Assembly: GCF_014596565.1 (NCBI RefSeq)
Contig: NZ_NOIN01000003.1
Span: 248,001-312,000 of the forward strand
DNA length: 64,000 bases
Direction of reading: 5' to 3'
From: Pseudomonas sp. PSB18
GTDB lineage: Bacteria; Pseudomonadota; Gammaproteobacteria; Pseudomonadales; Pseudomonadaceae
Below the pieces are notes generated by a model. It worked only from the letters and a program-made list of their open reading frames with translations, searched no databases and had not been told where the DNA came from. Shown here in pieces: positions 28,304 to 38,010 of this stretch (positions within the stretch are counted from its first letter, which is position 1; every line of letters begins with the position of its first letter). Made by a program: the position numbers and the translations under genes.

Positions 28304-29218
28304 ATGATGACCCTGCGTCAGATCCGCCATTTCATCGCCGTGGCCGAGACCGGCTCGATTTCAGCCGCCGCGCAAACCGCGTTCATTTCCCAATCCACCC
28401 TGACCCTGGCCATCCAGCAACTGGAGCAGGAGATCGGTGTCAGCCTGTTCAGCCGCCATGCCAAGGGCATGACCCTGACCCATCAGGGCCATCAGTTCCT
28501 GCGTCAGGCCCACCTGATCCTCGCCACCGTCGACAACGCCAAGCGCAGCCTGCAGCAAAGCACCGACCAGGTGGCCGGCCACCTGACCGTCGGGGTCACC
28601 AGCCTGGTCGCCGGCTACTATCTGGCCGATCTACTGACCCGCTTCCAGCGCGCCTACCCGAATGTGGTGATCCGCGTGATGGAAGACGAACGCCCCTATA
28701 TCGAACATCTGCTGGTCAGCGGTGAAATCGACGTCGGCGTGCTCATCCTGTCCAACCTCGAAGACCGCCATGCCTTGCAGACCGAAGTACTGACCCACTC
28801 TCCGCACCGCTTGTGGCTGCCCGCGCAGCACCCGCTGCTGGAGCACGACAGCATCAACTTGACGGACGTCGCCTGCGAGCCGTTGATCCAGCTGAACGTC
28901 GATGAGATGGAGCGCAACGCCCAGCGCCTGTGGCGCGGTGCCGGCCTGCAACCGAAGATCACGCTGCGCACCGCCTCGACCGAAGCGGTGCGCAGCCTGG
29001 TGGCGGCGGGACTCGGCGTGTCGATCCAACCAGACATGACGTACCGCCCCTGGTCCCTGGAAGGCGACATCATCGAAGCGCGCCCGATCGCTGACCTCAA
29101 CCAGACCCTCGACGTCGGGCTGGCGTGGCGCCGCGGCACGTCACGACCGGCCCTGGTCGATCCATTCCTCACCGTCGCCCGGGAACAACCCCATGGCGGA
29201 CGCAAGCCATCTATTTAA
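28304..29218 (+). CDS. LysR-family transcriptional regulator
   Basis: A 304-residue regulator with an N-terminal winged helix-turn-helix (MMTLRQIRHFIAVAETGSIS, then AAAQTAFISQSTLTLAIQQLE) and a C-terminal periplasmic-binding-like effector domain (VGVTSLVAGYYLADLLTRF onward). It is upstream of the aldehyde dehydrogenase and ABC transporter genes on the same strand, separated by a REPIN, so it may control them. Its ligand cannot be inferred. Confidence 0.88.
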   Translation: MMTLRQIRHFIAVAETGSISAAAQTAFISQSTLTLAIQQLEQEIGVSLFSRHAKGMTLTHQGHQFLRQAHLILATVDNAKRSLQQSTDQVAGHLTVGVTSLVAGYYLADLLTRFQRAYPNVVIRVMEDERPYIEHLLVSGEIDVGVLILSNLEDRHALQTEVLTHSPHRLWLPAQHPLLEHDSINLTDVACEPLIQLNVDEMERNAQRLWRGAGLQPKITLRTASTEAVRSLVAAGLGVSIQPDMTYRPWSLEGDIIEARPIADLNQTLDVGLAWRRGTSRPALVDPFLTVAREQPHGGRKPSI

Positions 29219-29294
29219 TCGAAAGCAGACATTAGTATTTAGAATTTGTCGGCACGGAGGCCGCACACTAGTCTTGCGGCATCACCACGATCCC

Positions 29295-29381
29295 TGTGGG
29301 AGCGAGCCTGCTCGATGGCGGAGTGTCATTAAAGCCGCTGTCGACAGATAGACCGCCATCGCGAGCAGGCTCGCTCCCACA
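29295..29381. repeat. REPIN before the first aldehyde dehydrogenase gene
   Basis: The arms start TGTGGGAGCGAGC (29295) and end GCTCGCTCCCACA (29381). The left arm lacks the CGC before GAT (CTCGATGGCG), a small internal deletion. It lies 38 bases before the start codon. Confidence 0.88.
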
Positions 29382-29418
29382 GGTTCTGTGTTTCAACCGA
29401 TAAAAAGAGAAATCGGAC

Positions 29419-30876
29419 ATGGCTGGCACGCAAACTCCACTGTGCACCGCGTTGCTGATCGATGGGGAGCTTGTCGCTGGCGAGGGATTTGTCGAACCGA
29501 TCCTCAACCCGGCCACCGGCGAGGTACTGGTCTCTATCGCCGAGGCCAGCGTCGAACAGGTCGAGGCAGCGATCCTGGCCGCTCACCATGCCTTCGACGG
29601 ATGGTCGCGCACCACCCCGCAACAGCGCTCGAACCTGCTATTGGAGATTGCCGGGGCCATCGAAAGGAATGCCGATCACCTGGCCCGTCTCGAGTCGCTG
29701 AACTGCGGCAAGCCACTGCACCTGGCGCGACAGGATGACCTCAGTGCCACAGTGGATGTGTTCCGTTTCTTCGCCGGCGCCGTGCGCTGCCAGACCGGCC
29801 AGCTCAGCGGCGAATACCTGCCCGGCTACACCAGCATGGTGCGCCGCGACCCGATCGGCGTGGTCGCGTCCATCGCACCGTGGAATTACCCGATCATGAT
29901 GGCTGCGTGGAAAATTGCTCCGGCCCTGGCCGCCGGCAACACACTGGTGTTCAAGCCATCGGAACACACGCCGCTGTCCATCCTCGCCCTGGCGCCGTTG
30001 CTGGCCGAGATCCTGCCCCGAGGTGTCATCAATGTCATCTGCGGAGGCGGCGAAGGCGTCGGCAGCCATCTGGTCAGCCATCCCAAGGTGCGTATGGTCT
30101 CGCTGACCGGCGATATCGTCACCGGCCAGAAAATCCTCCAGGCCGCGGCGAAAACCCTCAAGCGCACGCACCTGGAGCTGGGTGGCAAGGCACCGGTGAT
30201 CGTCTGCGACGATGCCGACATCCAGGCGGTGGTCGATGGCGTGCGTACCTACGGGTATTACAACGCCGGCCAGGACTGCACCGCGGCCTGTCGGATCTAC
30301 GCCCAAGGCGCCATTCATGACCGACTGGTGGCCGAACTGGGCACGGCGGTCAGCAGCCTGCGCTTTGCCGGCAAACGCGACGCCGACAACGAAATCGGCC
30401 CGTTGATCAGCACCCGTCAGCGCGACCGCGTCGCCAGTTTCGTCGAACGCGCCCTCGGCCAGCCGCACATCGAGCGCATCACCGGCGCGGCGGTGCATTC
30501 CGGCGCCGGCTTCTATTACCAGCCGACCTTGCTGGCCGGTTGCAAGCAAAGCGATGAAATCGTCCAGCGCGAAGTGTTCGGCCCGGTGGTTACCGTGACC
30601 CGCTTCGACGAACTCAGCCAGGCGGTGGACTGGGCCAACGACTCCGAATACGGCCTGGCATCCTCGGTATGGACCCAGAACCTGGACAAGGCGATGCAGG
30701 TGGCGGCGCGCCTGCAATACGGCTGCACCTGGATCAACAGCCACTTCATGCTGGTCAGCGAAATGCCCCACGGCGGCCTGAAGCGCTCGGGCTATGGCAA
30801 AGACCTGTCCAGCGACTCGCTCCAGGACTACAGCGTGGTGCGCCACATCATGGCCCGCCACGGCCAGCATTTATAA
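29419..30876 (+). CDS. Aldehyde dehydrogenase, gamma-aminobutyraldehyde type, copy 1
   Basis: A 485-residue NAD(P)-dependent ALDH. The catalytic Cys287 lies in [10 protein letters not shown] and general-base Glu253 in [14 protein letters not shown] and FKPSEHTP form the cofactor pocket. It closely resembles E. coli YdcW/PatD, which oxidises 4-aminobutanal to GABA in putrescine breakdown. A second copy lies on the other side of the ABC transporter genes at 35212; the two share motifs such as [13 protein letters not shown] versus [13 protein letters not shown]. This copy has an 11-residue longer N-terminus. Substrate preference of each copy is not deducible. Confidence 0.9.
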   Translation: MAGTQTPLCTALLIDGELVAGEGFVEPILNPATGEVLVSIAEASVEQVEAAILAAHHAFDGWSRTTPQQRSNLLLEIAGAIERNADHLARLESLNCGKPLHLARQDDLSATVDVFRFFAGAVRCQTGQLSGEYLPGYTSMVRRDPIGVVASIAPWNYPIMMAAWKIAPALAAGNTLVFKPSEHTPLSILALAPLLAEILPRGVINVICGGGEGVGSHLVSHPKVRMVSLTGDIVTGQKILQAAAKTLKRTHLELGGKAPVIVCDDADIQAVVDGVRTYGYYNAGQDCTAACRIYAQGAIHDRLVAELGTAVSSLRFAGKRDADNEIGPLISTRQRDRVASFVERALGQPHIERITGAAVHSGAGFYYQPTLLAGCKQSDEIVQREVFGPVVTVTRFDELSQAVDWANDSEYGLASSVWTQNLDKAMQVAARLQYGCTWINSHFMLVSEMPHGGLKRSGYGKDLSSDSLQDYSVVRHIMARHGQHL

Positions 30877-30963
30877 ACAGCACTACGCTGATAACAGGCC
30901 ATCCATGGCGCTTCACCCGTTGAAAACACTGCCCCGACCATAATTAAAGCAAGAGGGATTCCC

Positions 30964-32115
30964 ATGTACGCGCATAACACCGTATTGCTCAGTGCAATCA
31001 CCCTGGCGCTGCTGACCAGCATCAGCACCCAGGCCGCCGAACCGCTCAAGACCGTCGGCGCGGGAGAAGGCCAACTGGATATCGTGGCCTGGCCGGGTTA
31101 CATCGAACGAGGCGAAAGCGACAAGGCCTACGATTGGGTGACCGGTTTCGAGAAGGAAACCGGCTGCAAGGTCAATGTGAAAACCGCCGCGACCTCCGAC
31201 GAAATGGTCAGCCTGATGAGCAAGGGTGGCTACGACCTGGTCACGGCCTCGGGCGACGCTTCGTTGCGGTTGATCGCCGGCAAGCGGGTGCAACCGATCA
31301 ACACCGCATTGATCCCCAACTGGAAGAACCTCGATCCGCGCCTCAAGGACGCGCCGTGGTACGTGGTCAACCAGCAGACCTACGGCACGCCGTATCAGTG
31401 GGGACCGAACGTACTGATGTACAACACCAACGTATTCAAGCAGGCCCCCACCAGTTGGAGCGTATTGTTCAGCGCCCAGGCCCTGCCCGATGGCAAGCCG
31501 AACAAGGGCCGCGTGCAAGCCTACGACGGGCCGATCTACATCGCCGATGCGGCGCTGTATCTCAAGACTGCCAAGCCCGAACTGGGCATCAAGGATCCGT
31601 ATCAACTCGACGAAGCCCAGTACAAGGCCGTACTGGAGCTGCTGCGGGCCCAGCAACCATTGATCCACCGCTACTGGCATGACACCACCGTGCAGATGAG
31701 TGACTTCAAGAACGAAGGCGTGGTGGCCTCCGGTGCATGGCCGTATCAGGTCAACGGCCTGATCAACGAAAAACAACCGATCGCCTCGACCATTCCGAAG
31801 GAAGGCGCCACCGGCTGGGCCGACACCACCATGCTCCACGCCGAGGCCAAGCACCCCAACTGCGCCTACAAATGGATGGACTGGTCGCTGCAACCAAAGG
31901 TCCAGGGGGACGTGGCAGCGTGGTTCGGCTCCTTGCCGGCAGTGCCCGCGGCGTGCCAGGGCAGCGAGCTGCTGGGGGCTGAGGGGTGCAAGACCAACGG
32001 CTTCGACCAGTTCGACAAGATCGCCTTCTGGAAAACCCCACAGGCCGAGGGCGGCAAGTTCGTGCCGTACAGCCGCTGGACCCAGGATTACATCGCGATC
32101 ATGGGCGGGCGATAG
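30964..32115 (+). CDS. Polyamine-type ABC transporter substrate-binding protein (YdcS-like)
   Basis: A 383-residue periplasmic binding protein with a signal peptide cleaved after about residue 24 (ISTQAA|EP). The fold is the type II spermidine/putrescine group (PotD/PotF-related): LDIVAWPGYIERGE, YDLVTASGDASLRLIAG, QWGPNVLMYNTNVF. The length is close to E. coli YdcS (381). It heads the binding protein-ATPase-two permease set to 35081, and the neighbouring 4-aminobutanal dehydrogenases suggest putrescine or a related amine as substrate. A ribosome-binding AGAGGG precedes the ATG. Confidence 0.9.
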   Translation: MYAHNTVLLSAITLALLTSISTQAAEPLKTVGAGEGQLDIVAWPGYIERGESDKAYDWVTGFEKETGCKVNVKTAATSDEMVSLMSKGGYDLVTASGDASLRLIAGKRVQPINTALIPNWKNLDPRLKDAPWYVVNQQTYGTPYQWGPNVLMYNTNVFKQAPTSWSVLFSAQALPDGKPNKGRVQAYDGPIYIADAALYLKTAKPELGIKDPYQLDEAQYKAVLELLRAQQPLIHRYWHDTTVQMSDFKNEGVVASGAWPYQVNGLINEKQPIASTIPKEGATGWADTTMLHAEAKHPNCAYKWMDWSLQPKVQGDVAAWFGSLPAVPAACQGSELLGAEGCKTNGFDQFDKIAFWKTPQAEGGKFVPYSRWTQDYIAIMGGR

Positions 32116-32127
32116 GGCTTCAGGGCC

Positions 32128-32215
32128 GTGGCGAGGGAGCTTGCTCCCGCTCGGGTGCGAAGCAGCCGCCTCCAGGATCGCTTCGCAATCCAGCGGGAGC
32201 AAGCTCCCTCGCCAC
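32128..32215. repeat. REPIN, GTGGCGAGGGAGCTTGCTCCC type
   Basis: The left arm GTGGCGAGGGAGC (32128) and right arm GCTCCCTCGCCAC (to 32215) enclose a loop. It sits inside the transporter operon between the binding-protein and ATPase genes, where a hairpin could partly uncouple downstream expression. Confidence 0.88.
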
Positions 32216-32289
32216 AACGGCTCCTCGCCACAGGACAGTGTTCCCATCATTGAAATTTCATGCCGCACCGCTTTATGGAGCACCGCACC

Positions 32290-33327
32290 ATGACACTCGC
32301 AGTCCAGTTCACCCACGTGTCCCGTCAGTTCGGCGAGGTGAAGGCCGTTGACCGGGTCAGCATCGATATCCAGGACGGCGAGTTCTTTTCCATGCTGGGC
32401 CCCTCCGGGTCGGGCAAGACCACTTGCCTGCGGCTGATTGCCGGTTTCGAACAGCCGAGCGCCGGTTCCATCCGCATCCACGGCGAGGAGGCCGCCGGGC
32501 TGCCACCCTATCAACGGGACGTCAACACGGTATTCCAGGACTACGCCCTCTTCCCCCACATGAACGTACGCGACAACGTGGCCTACGGCCTGAAAGTCAA
32601 AGGCGTCGCCAAGGCCGAGCGAACCAGGCGCGCCGACGAAGCGCTGGAAATGGTGGCCCTGGGTAGCTATGGCGACCGAAAACCGGTGCAGCTCTCTGGC
32701 GGCCAGCGTCAGCGCGTCGCCCTGGCCCGTGCGTTGGTCAACCGCCCGCGGGTGTTGCTGCTGGATGAACCCCTCGGCGCCCTCGACCTGAAGCTGCGCG
32801 AACAGATGCAAGGCGAATTGAAGAAACTGCAGCGCCAGTTGGGCATCACGTTCATTTTCGTCACCCATGACCAGACCGAGGCCTTGTCGATGTCCGACCG
32901 GGTGGCGGTGTTCAACAAGGGCCGCATCGAACAGGTGGATACACCGCGCAACCTGTACATGAAACCGGCGACCACCTTCGTCGCGGAATTTGTCGGCACC
33001 TCCAACGTGATTCGCGGCGATCTGGCGCGACAGCTGAGCGGTTATCCACAACCGTTTTCGATCCGCCCGGAACACGTGCGTTTCGCCGAGGGCCCGTTGG
33101 GCGGCCATGAAATCGAAGTCCAAGGGCTGCTTCACGACATTCAATACCAGGGCAGCGCCACCCGCTACGAGTTGAAACTGGAAAACGGCCAGACCCTGAA
33201 CCTCAGCCAGGCCAACACCCAGTGGGCCGACAGCGGCACCCTGCACCAGACCGGCCAGCAGCTCAGGGTCCGCTGGGCCCGCGAAGCGATGATCGCCCTG
33301 CACGACACTGTCGGCGGCGAGGCCTGA
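32290..33327 (+). CDS. ABC transporter ATP-binding protein (YdcT/PotA-like)
   Basis: A 345-residue ATPase energising the uptake system. Walker A GPSGSGKTT is followed by a Q-loop (VFQDYALF), signature LSGGQRQRVALARAL, Walker B LLLDEPLGALD and switch His (VTHDQTEALS). The C-terminal part (about 250-345) is the TOBE-like regulatory domain. GGAG lies 9 bases before the ATG at 32290 (MTLAVQF); in-frame ATGs at 32275 and 32260 have poorer context. It is followed by the first permease gene after one base. Confidence 0.93.
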   Translation: MTLAVQFTHVSRQFGEVKAVDRVSIDIQDGEFFSMLGPSGSGKTTCLRLIAGFEQPSAGSIRIHGEEAAGLPPYQRDVNTVFQDYALFPHMNVRDNVAYGLKVKGVAKAERTRRADEALEMVALGSYGDRKPVQLSGGQRQRVALARALVNRPRVLLLDEPLGALDLKLREQMQGELKKLQRQLGITFIFVTHDQTEALSMSDRVAVFNKGRIEQVDTPRNLYMKPATTFVAEFVGTSNVIRGDLARQLSGYPQPFSIRPEHVRFAEGPLGGHEIEVQGLLHDIQYQGSATRYELKLENGQTLNLSQANTQWADSGTLHQTGQQLRVRWAREAMIALHDTVGGEA

Positions 33328-33328
33328 G

Positions 33329-34273
33329 ATGAATACACTGGCCCTCCCCCGGAGACCCGCGCCGGGCTCGCTGCGACGGTTTTCCAACCTGCTGTACCGG
33401 CGGCCCAACCTGTACCTGTCGATGCTGCTGGTGCCGCCGCTGATCTGGTTCGGCGCGATCTACCTGGGCTCGCTGCTGACCTTGCTGTGGCAAGGCTTCT
33501 ACACCTTCGACGACTTCACCATGGCGGTCACGCCCGACCTGACCCTGGCGAATTTCGCGGCGCTGTTCCAACCCTCGAACTTCGACATCATCCTGCGCAC
33601 TGTGAGCATGGCCATCGCGGTGTCCATCGCCAGCGCCGTCGTCGCGTTTCCCATCGCCTATTACATGGCGCGCTACACCAGCGGCAAGACCAAGGCGTTT
33701 TTCTACATCGCGGTGATGTTGCCCATGTGGGCCAGCTACATCGTCAAGGCCTATGCCTGGACATTGTTGCTGGCCAAGGGCGGCGTGGCGCAGTGGTTCA
33801 TCCAGCACCTGGGCCTGGGGCCGGTGTTGCAGTTCGTGCAGGAAATCCCCGGCGTCGGCGGCAGCACGCTGTCCACTTCGCACCTGGGACGCTTCCTGGT
33901 GTTCGTCTATATCTGGCTGCCGTTCATGATCCTGCCGATCCAGGCGTCCCTGGAACGCCTGCCGCCCTCGCTGCTGCAAGCCTCGGCGGACCTGGGCGCC
34001 AGGCCCCGGCAGACGTTCATGCAAGTGGTCCTGCCGCTGTCGGTCCCCGGCATCGCCGCCGGTTCGATCTTCACGTTCTCGCTGACCCTGGGGGATTTCA
34101 TCGTGCCCCAGCTGGTGGGCCCGCCGGGGTACTTCGTCGGCAGCATGGTTTACGCCCAGCAAGGCGCCATCGGCAATATGCCCATGGCCGCCGCCTTCAC
34201 GCTGGTGCCCATCGTGCTGATCGCCATTTACCTGTCTATCGTCAAGCGCCTGGGGGCTTTCGATGCACTCTGA
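33329..34273 (+). CDS. ABC transporter permease 1 (YdcU/PotB-like)
   Basis: A 314-residue inner-membrane permease with six predicted helices; the first spans about residues 33-57. The binding-protein-dependent EAA-like loop sits near [31 protein letters not shown], which couples to the ATPase. It starts one base after the ATPase stop and overlaps permease 2 by 11 bases, so the operon is tightly coupled. Confidence 0.9.
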   Translation: MNTLALPRRPAPGSLRRFSNLLYRRPNLYLSMLLVPPLIWFGAIYLGSLLTLLWQGFYTFDDFTMAVTPDLTLANFAALFQPSNFDIILRTVSMAIAVSIASAVVAFPIAYYMARYTSGKTKAFFYIAVMLPMWASYIVKAYAWTLLLAKGGVAQWFIQHLGLGPVLQFVQEIPGVGGSTLSTSHLGRFLVFVYIWLPFMILPIQASLERLPPSLLQASADLGARPRQTFMQVVLPLSVPGIAAGSIFTFSLTLGDFIVPQLVGPPGYFVGSMVYAQQGAIGNMPMAAAFTLVPIVLIAIYLSIVKRLGAFDAL

Positions 34274-35081
34274 CTCTTCATCCCGGGCTTCATGGGGTTT
34301 GCGCATCGCGGCTTGGGGCGGGCTGGTGTTCCTGCACTTCCCGATCCTGATCATCTTCCTCTATGCCTTCAACACCGAAGATGCCGCGTTCAGCTTCCCG
34401 CCCCAGGGCCTGACCCTGAAATGGTTCAGCGTGGCCTTCGCCCGTGCGGATGTGCTGGAGGCGATCAAGTTGTCGTTGCAGATCGCGACCATCGCCACCC
34501 TGATCGCCATGGTGCTCGGCACGTTGGCCTCGGCAGCGCTGTACCGCCGCGACTTCTTCGGCAAGCAGGGGATATCGCTGATGCTGATCCTGCCCATTGC
34601 CCTGCCAGGGATCATCACCGGCATTGCGTTACTGGCCACGTTCAAGACCCTGGGAATCGAACCGGGCATGTTCACCATCGTCGTCGGTCACGCGACCTTC
34701 TGTGTGGTGATCGTCTACAACAACGTCATCGCCCGGCTGCGCCGCACCTCCCACAGCCTGATCGAGGCCTCGATGGACCTGGGGGCCGATGGTTGGCAGA
34801 CCTTCCGCTACATCATCCTGCCCAATCTCGGCTCGGCATTGCTGGCCGGCGGCATGCTGGCGTTCGCATTGTCATTCGACGAAATCATTGTCACCACCTT
34901 CACCGCCGGCCATGAACGCACCCTGCCGCTCTGGCTGCTCAACCAGCTCAGCCGCCCCCGCGACGTGCCGGTGACCAACGTCGTTGCCATGCTCGTGATG
35001 CTGGTGACCATGCTGCCGATACTGGGCGCCTATTACCTGACCCGAGGGGGTGAGAGCGTGGCGGGTAGCGGGGGGAAATAG
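34263..35081 (+). CDS. ABC transporter permease 2 (YdcV/PotC-like)
   Basis: A 272-residue six-helix permease with the EAA loop [26 protein letters not shown]. It pairs with permease 1 to form the membrane channel. The start codon lies within the end of permease 1. A REPIN separates it from the second dehydrogenase gene. Confidence 0.9.
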   Translation: MHSDSSSRASWGLRIAAWGGLVFLHFPILIIFLYAFNTEDAAFSFPPQGLTLKWFSVAFARADVLEAIKLSLQIATIATLIAMVLGTLASAALYRRDFFGKQGISLMLILPIALPGIITGIALLATFKTLGIEPGMFTIVVGHATFCVVIVYNNVIARLRRTSHSLIEASMDLGADGWQTFRYIILPNLGSALLAGGMLAFALSFDEIIVTTFTAGHERTLPLWLLNQLSRPRDVPVTNVVAMLVMLVTMLPILGAYYLTRGGESVAGSGGK

Positions 35082-35092
35082 CGATGACCCCA

Positions 35093-35181
35093 TGTGGGAG
35101 CGAGCCTGCTCGCGAAAGCGGTGCTCCAGTCAGTGCAAGGGTTGCCTGATGGAACGCCTTCGCGAGCAGGCTCGCTCCCAC
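35093..35181. repeat. REPIN between permease 2 and the second dehydrogenase gene
   Basis: The arms start TGTGGGAGCGAGCC (35093) and end GGCTCGCTCCCACA (35181), followed by AAAAAA. The A-run and hairpin could allow some termination. Confidence 0.9.
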
Positions 35182-35211
35182 AAAAAAACAACAACTTGAG
35201 AGGACATGGAC

Positions 35212-36636
35212 ATGCAAACCAAACTGCTGATCAACGGTCGCCTGGTGAATGGCGAAGGTCCCGGACAGGCCGTGTTCAATCCGGCGCTGGGTCGGGTGCT
35301 GGTGGAAATCAACGAAGCCAGCGAAGCCCAGGTCGACGCTGCCGTGCGCGCCGCCGATGACGCCTTCGACAGTTGGTCGCAGGTCCCCCCCAAGGACCGT
35401 TCCCTGCTGTTGCTCAAACTGGCCGACGCCATTGAAGCCCATGGCGAAGAACTGGCGAAGCTGGAATCGGACAACTGCGGTAAACCCCTGGCCGCCGCCC
35501 TGAACGACGAGATCCCGGCCATCGCCGATGTGTTCCGTTTCTTCGCCGGCGCCAGCCGCTGCATGAACGGCTCGGCGGGGGGCGAATACTTGCCGGGGCA
35601 TACCTCGATGATCCGGCGCGACCCGGTAGGCGTCATTGCCTCCATCGCGCCCTGGAACTATCCGCTGATGATGGTTGCCTGGAAAATCGCCCCGGCCCTG
35701 GCCGCCGGTAATACCGTTGTGCTCAAGCCGTCGGAACAGACGCCCCTGACAGCGTTGCGTCTGGCGGAACTGGCCTCGGAGATTTTCCCGGCGGGTGTAC
35801 TCAACGTGGTGTTCGGTCGTGGGCAGACCGTCGGCCAGCCGCTGATCACCCACCCGAAAGTGCGCATGGTCTCGCTGACCGGCTCCATCGCCACCGGTTC
35901 GCACATCATTTCCAGCACCGCCGACAGCGTCAAACGCACGCACATGGAACTGGGCGGCAAGGCCCCGGTGATCATCTTCGACGACGCCGACATCAACGCC
36001 GCCGTGGAGGGCATCCGCACCTTCGGTTTCTACAATGCGGGCCAGGATTGCACCGCGGCCTGTCGCATCTATGCCCAGAAAGGCATCTACGACCAGTTCG
36101 TCGAAAAACTCGGCGCCGCGGTGAGCAGCATCAAGTACGGCCTGCAAACCGCACCGGACACCGAGATGGGCCCGCTGATCACCGCCCAGCATCGCGACCG
36201 CGTGGCCGGGCTCGTCGAGCGCGCCATCGCCCAGCCGCATATCCGTTTGATCACCGGTGGCAAGGCCGTGGACGGCAACGGGTTCTTCTTCGAACCGACG
36301 GTACTGGCCGATGCCCAGCAGGACGATGAGATCGTGCGCCGGGAGGTCTTCGGCCCGGTGGTGTCCGTTACCCCGTTCCTCGATGAAGCGCAGGTGCTGG
36401 ACTGGGCCAACGATTCGGACTACGGCCTGGCCTCATCGGTATGGACCCGCGACGTCGGCCGGGCCCATCGCCTGTCGGCACGCCTGCAATACGGCTGCAC
36501 CTGGGTGAATACCCATTTCATGCTCGTCAGCGAAATGCCCCATGGCGGTCAGAAACATTCCGGGTATGGCAAGGACATGTCCATGTACGGGCTGGAGGAC
36601 TACACGGTGGTGCGGCATGTGATGTTCAAACATTGA
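35212..36636 (+). CDS. patD: Gamma-aminobutyraldehyde dehydrogenase (PatD/YdcW-like), copy 2
   Basis: A 474-residue NAD-dependent ALDH, the same length as E. coli PatD as I recall. Catalytic Cys280 ([10 protein letters not shown]) and Glu246 (MELGGKAP) also match that numbering. It would oxidise 4-aminobutanal to GABA, downstream of putrescine transamination. The ATG at 35212 is preferred over the in-frame ATG at 35206 because GAGG is 8 bases upstream of the former but only 2 of the latter. It is the last gene of the transporter cluster and a paralogue of the gene at 29419. Confidence 0.92.
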   Translation: MQTKLLINGRLVNGEGPGQAVFNPALGRVLVEINEASEAQVDAAVRAADDAFDSWSQVPPKDRSLLLLKLADAIEAHGEELAKLESDNCGKPLAAALNDEIPAIADVFRFFAGASRCMNGSAGGEYLPGHTSMIRRDPVGVIASIAPWNYPLMMVAWKIAPALAAGNTVVLKPSEQTPLTALRLAELASEIFPAGVLNVVFGRGQTVGQPLITHPKVRMVSLTGSIATGSHIISSTADSVKRTHMELGGKAPVIIFDDADINAAVEGIRTFGFYNAGQDCTAACRIYAQKGIYDQFVEKLGAAVSSIKYGLQTAPDTEMGPLITAQHRDRVAGLVERAIAQPHIRLITGGKAVDGNGFFFEPTVLADAQQDDEIVRREVFGPVVSVTPFLDEAQVLDWANDSDYGLASSVWTRDVGRAHRLSARLQYGCTWVNTHFMLVSEMPHGGQKHSGYGKDMSMYGLEDYTVVRHVMFKH

Positions 36637-36654
36637 TCCGCAGAGCCAATCCCG

Positions 36655-36683
36655 CCACGACCGGGCAGCAAACCCGGTCGTGG
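36655..36683. terminator. Hairpin between patD and the convergent vapC
   Basis: CCACGACCGGG and CCCGGTCGTGG are perfect 11-bp arms around CAGCAAA. Neither strand has a clear T-tract, so it is a weak terminator candidate. Confidence 0.55.
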
Positions 36684-36694
36684 TCAGACGAGGG

Positions 36695-37096
36695 TCAGGA
36701 AGGCACTACCAATTCGACCGAAGGGAAATAGCTGCGGTAACGCTTGGCATCCCGGGTCAACAAAGTCAGGCCCTTCACAGCGGCATGGGCGCCAATGAAA
36801 AAGTCGGCCAGTACATTATTCTTTCCGCCACCTACCTTGCGATAGCGCACAAAAGCCTTGCCGGCCAAAAACAACGCCGGTCGAGGTATCTCCAGCATCA
36901 GCAGACCCAGTTCAGTAACAGCCTCATCCAATGCTTCAAAAGTGGAAAAAGTCTGGGAGAGTTCGGCGTAGACAATCGGGTTGATGGCGAGGTCATGGAT
37001 CTGGGATTGGGCACGTAACTGCTGGATGGACCAGTCAGCCCAAACAGGGTCGTCTTCCAGAACATCAATCAACACGTTGGTGTCGACCAACACCAT
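36695..37096 (-). CDS. vapC: VapC-type PIN-domain toxin
   Basis: A 133-residue PIN endoribonuclease, expected to cleave RNA when free of its antitoxin. The four acidic site residues are visible: Asp5 (VDTNVLID), Glu45 (VYAEL), Asp98 (ADFFIGAHA), Asp116 (TRDAKRY). Its ATG overlaps the antitoxin stop by one base (TGATG), with GAGGTGA upstream; a TTG one codon earlier is also in frame. The pair lies alone between patD and opgD. RNA target is unknown. Confidence 0.88.
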   Translation of the reverse strand: MVLVDTNVLIDVLEDDPVWADWSIQQLRAQSQIHDLAINPIVYAELSQTFSTFEALDEAVTELGLLMLEIPRPALFLAGKAFVRYRKVGGGKNNVLADFFIGAHAAVKGLTLLTRDAKRYRSYFPSVELVVPS

Positions 37097-37341
37097 CAAT
37101 CGTCACCTCGTAACAGCGCCATCAGCTCATCGGTGCGCCACTTGATATCCGCCTTGCCACGGGCAGCTTCGAAGCGATCGCGAACCGCTTTTTCTGCGGT
37201 TCGAGGCTTACCGGCCTGCAGCACCACTTCTCCCTGTGCGTTAACACTGAACTCAACCGCACAACCTGGCATCAGGTGCAACGCATCGCGAATAGGCTTG
37301 GGAATGGTGACCTGCCCCTTACTGGTCATTGTCGTCGACAC
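37096..37341 (-). CDS. vapB: AbrB/SpoVT-type antitoxin (VapB)
   Basis: An 81-residue protein with a swapped-hairpin AbrB DNA-binding domain at the N-terminus (MTSKGQVTIPKPIRDALHL), typical of VapB/MazE antitoxins. The C-terminal tail (DIKWRTDELMALLRGDD) would wrap the toxin. The start is GTG at 37341 with GGAG 6 bases upstream; an in-frame ATG follows at 37329. Antitoxin and toxin are translationally coupled, and autoregulation of the pair's promoter is expected. Confidence 0.88.
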   Translation of the reverse strand: MSTTMTSKGQVTIPKPIRDALHLMPGCAVEFSVNAQGEVVLQAGKPRTAEKAVRDRFEAARGKADIKWRTDELMALLRGDD

Positions 37342-37455
37342 TGTCTTCTCCTTCGATGTATTACCTCAACAAGAAAAGTAATACTTCAAGTACGAACCTG
37401 CAACCGCCGCTGATCGTTGGCAAACGCTCTTTGCCTCTTGGGAAAATGCGGCATT

Positions 37456-37641
37456 TCAAAACCGCGAAACACTCCTCATCGCATCCACCAGGTAACGCAT
37501 GGCGATCCGGTCGTTTTCCGACAGCTCGCGGTAGCGTTCCACCAGTCGCAGTTCCTCCAGGCTAAGGCGCCGCGTCCGGCGCGCGTTGTGCAGGCATGGA
37601 AAGAGCCCCAGCATTTCGGCAATGCCCTGTAGTTTCGTCAT
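37456..37641 (-). CDS. Small conserved Pseudomonas protein
   Basis: A 61-residue protein, MTKLQGIAEMLGLF followed by an Arg-rich helix (NARRTRRLSLEELRLVERYRELSENDRIAMRYLVDAM). AAGGA lies 8 bases before the ATG, supporting this start over the open frame to 37857. The helical, basic character suggests nucleic-acid or protein binding, but no named family is recognised. It is divergent from opgD. Confidence 0.7.
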   Translation of the reverse strand: MTKLQGIAEMLGLFPCLHNARRTRRLSLEELRLVERYRELSENDRIAMRYLVDAMRSVSRF

Positions 37642-38010
37642 GAACAGTGTCCTTGTGTACGTCGAATTGATGCCCGGAACCTGACGGGCCCGCAGACGAA
37701 TTCCCTGTGCCACGCTGAAGAATAGGGGTGATTCACACCGCGAAGAGGCAGTTTTAGAGTAATTAGTCAAAAAAATGCAGATGTCTCTGAGAAAAAAGAA
37801 ATATCTGTAAGAAAATTTAACCAAGCCACGCTTTCCTTTTCTCAGCCGTCGACGCATCCCCTATGATTTCGCCCCTCGGTGAACCGATCCGGTTTTCAGG
37901 CATCTGTTCTAACGTTCGTTTGGCCAAAGGCATGTCCGAACTCCTTTATCAGCTGTATCAGTCCTTGTTGCCAGGAACGGCTGGGGATTGTTTCGAGAAA
38001 GGTTGTACTT
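37642..38010. other. 369-base intergenic region, partly AT-rich
   Basis: It separates the small minus-strand gene from opgD. A noticeably AT-rich stretch at about 37741-37830 (for example AAAATTTAAC and A-runs) contrasts with the flanking high-GC DNA and may hold promoters. No -35/-10 pair was convincingly assigned, and the in-frame codons from 37879 are not judged part of opgD. Confidence 0.5.

Noticed and set aside
30913..33408. Minus-strand open frame of 831 codons
   Set aside because: It spans the opposite strand of the ABC transporter binding protein, a REPIN and the ATPase. Crossing a repeat and two real genes marks it as a shadow.
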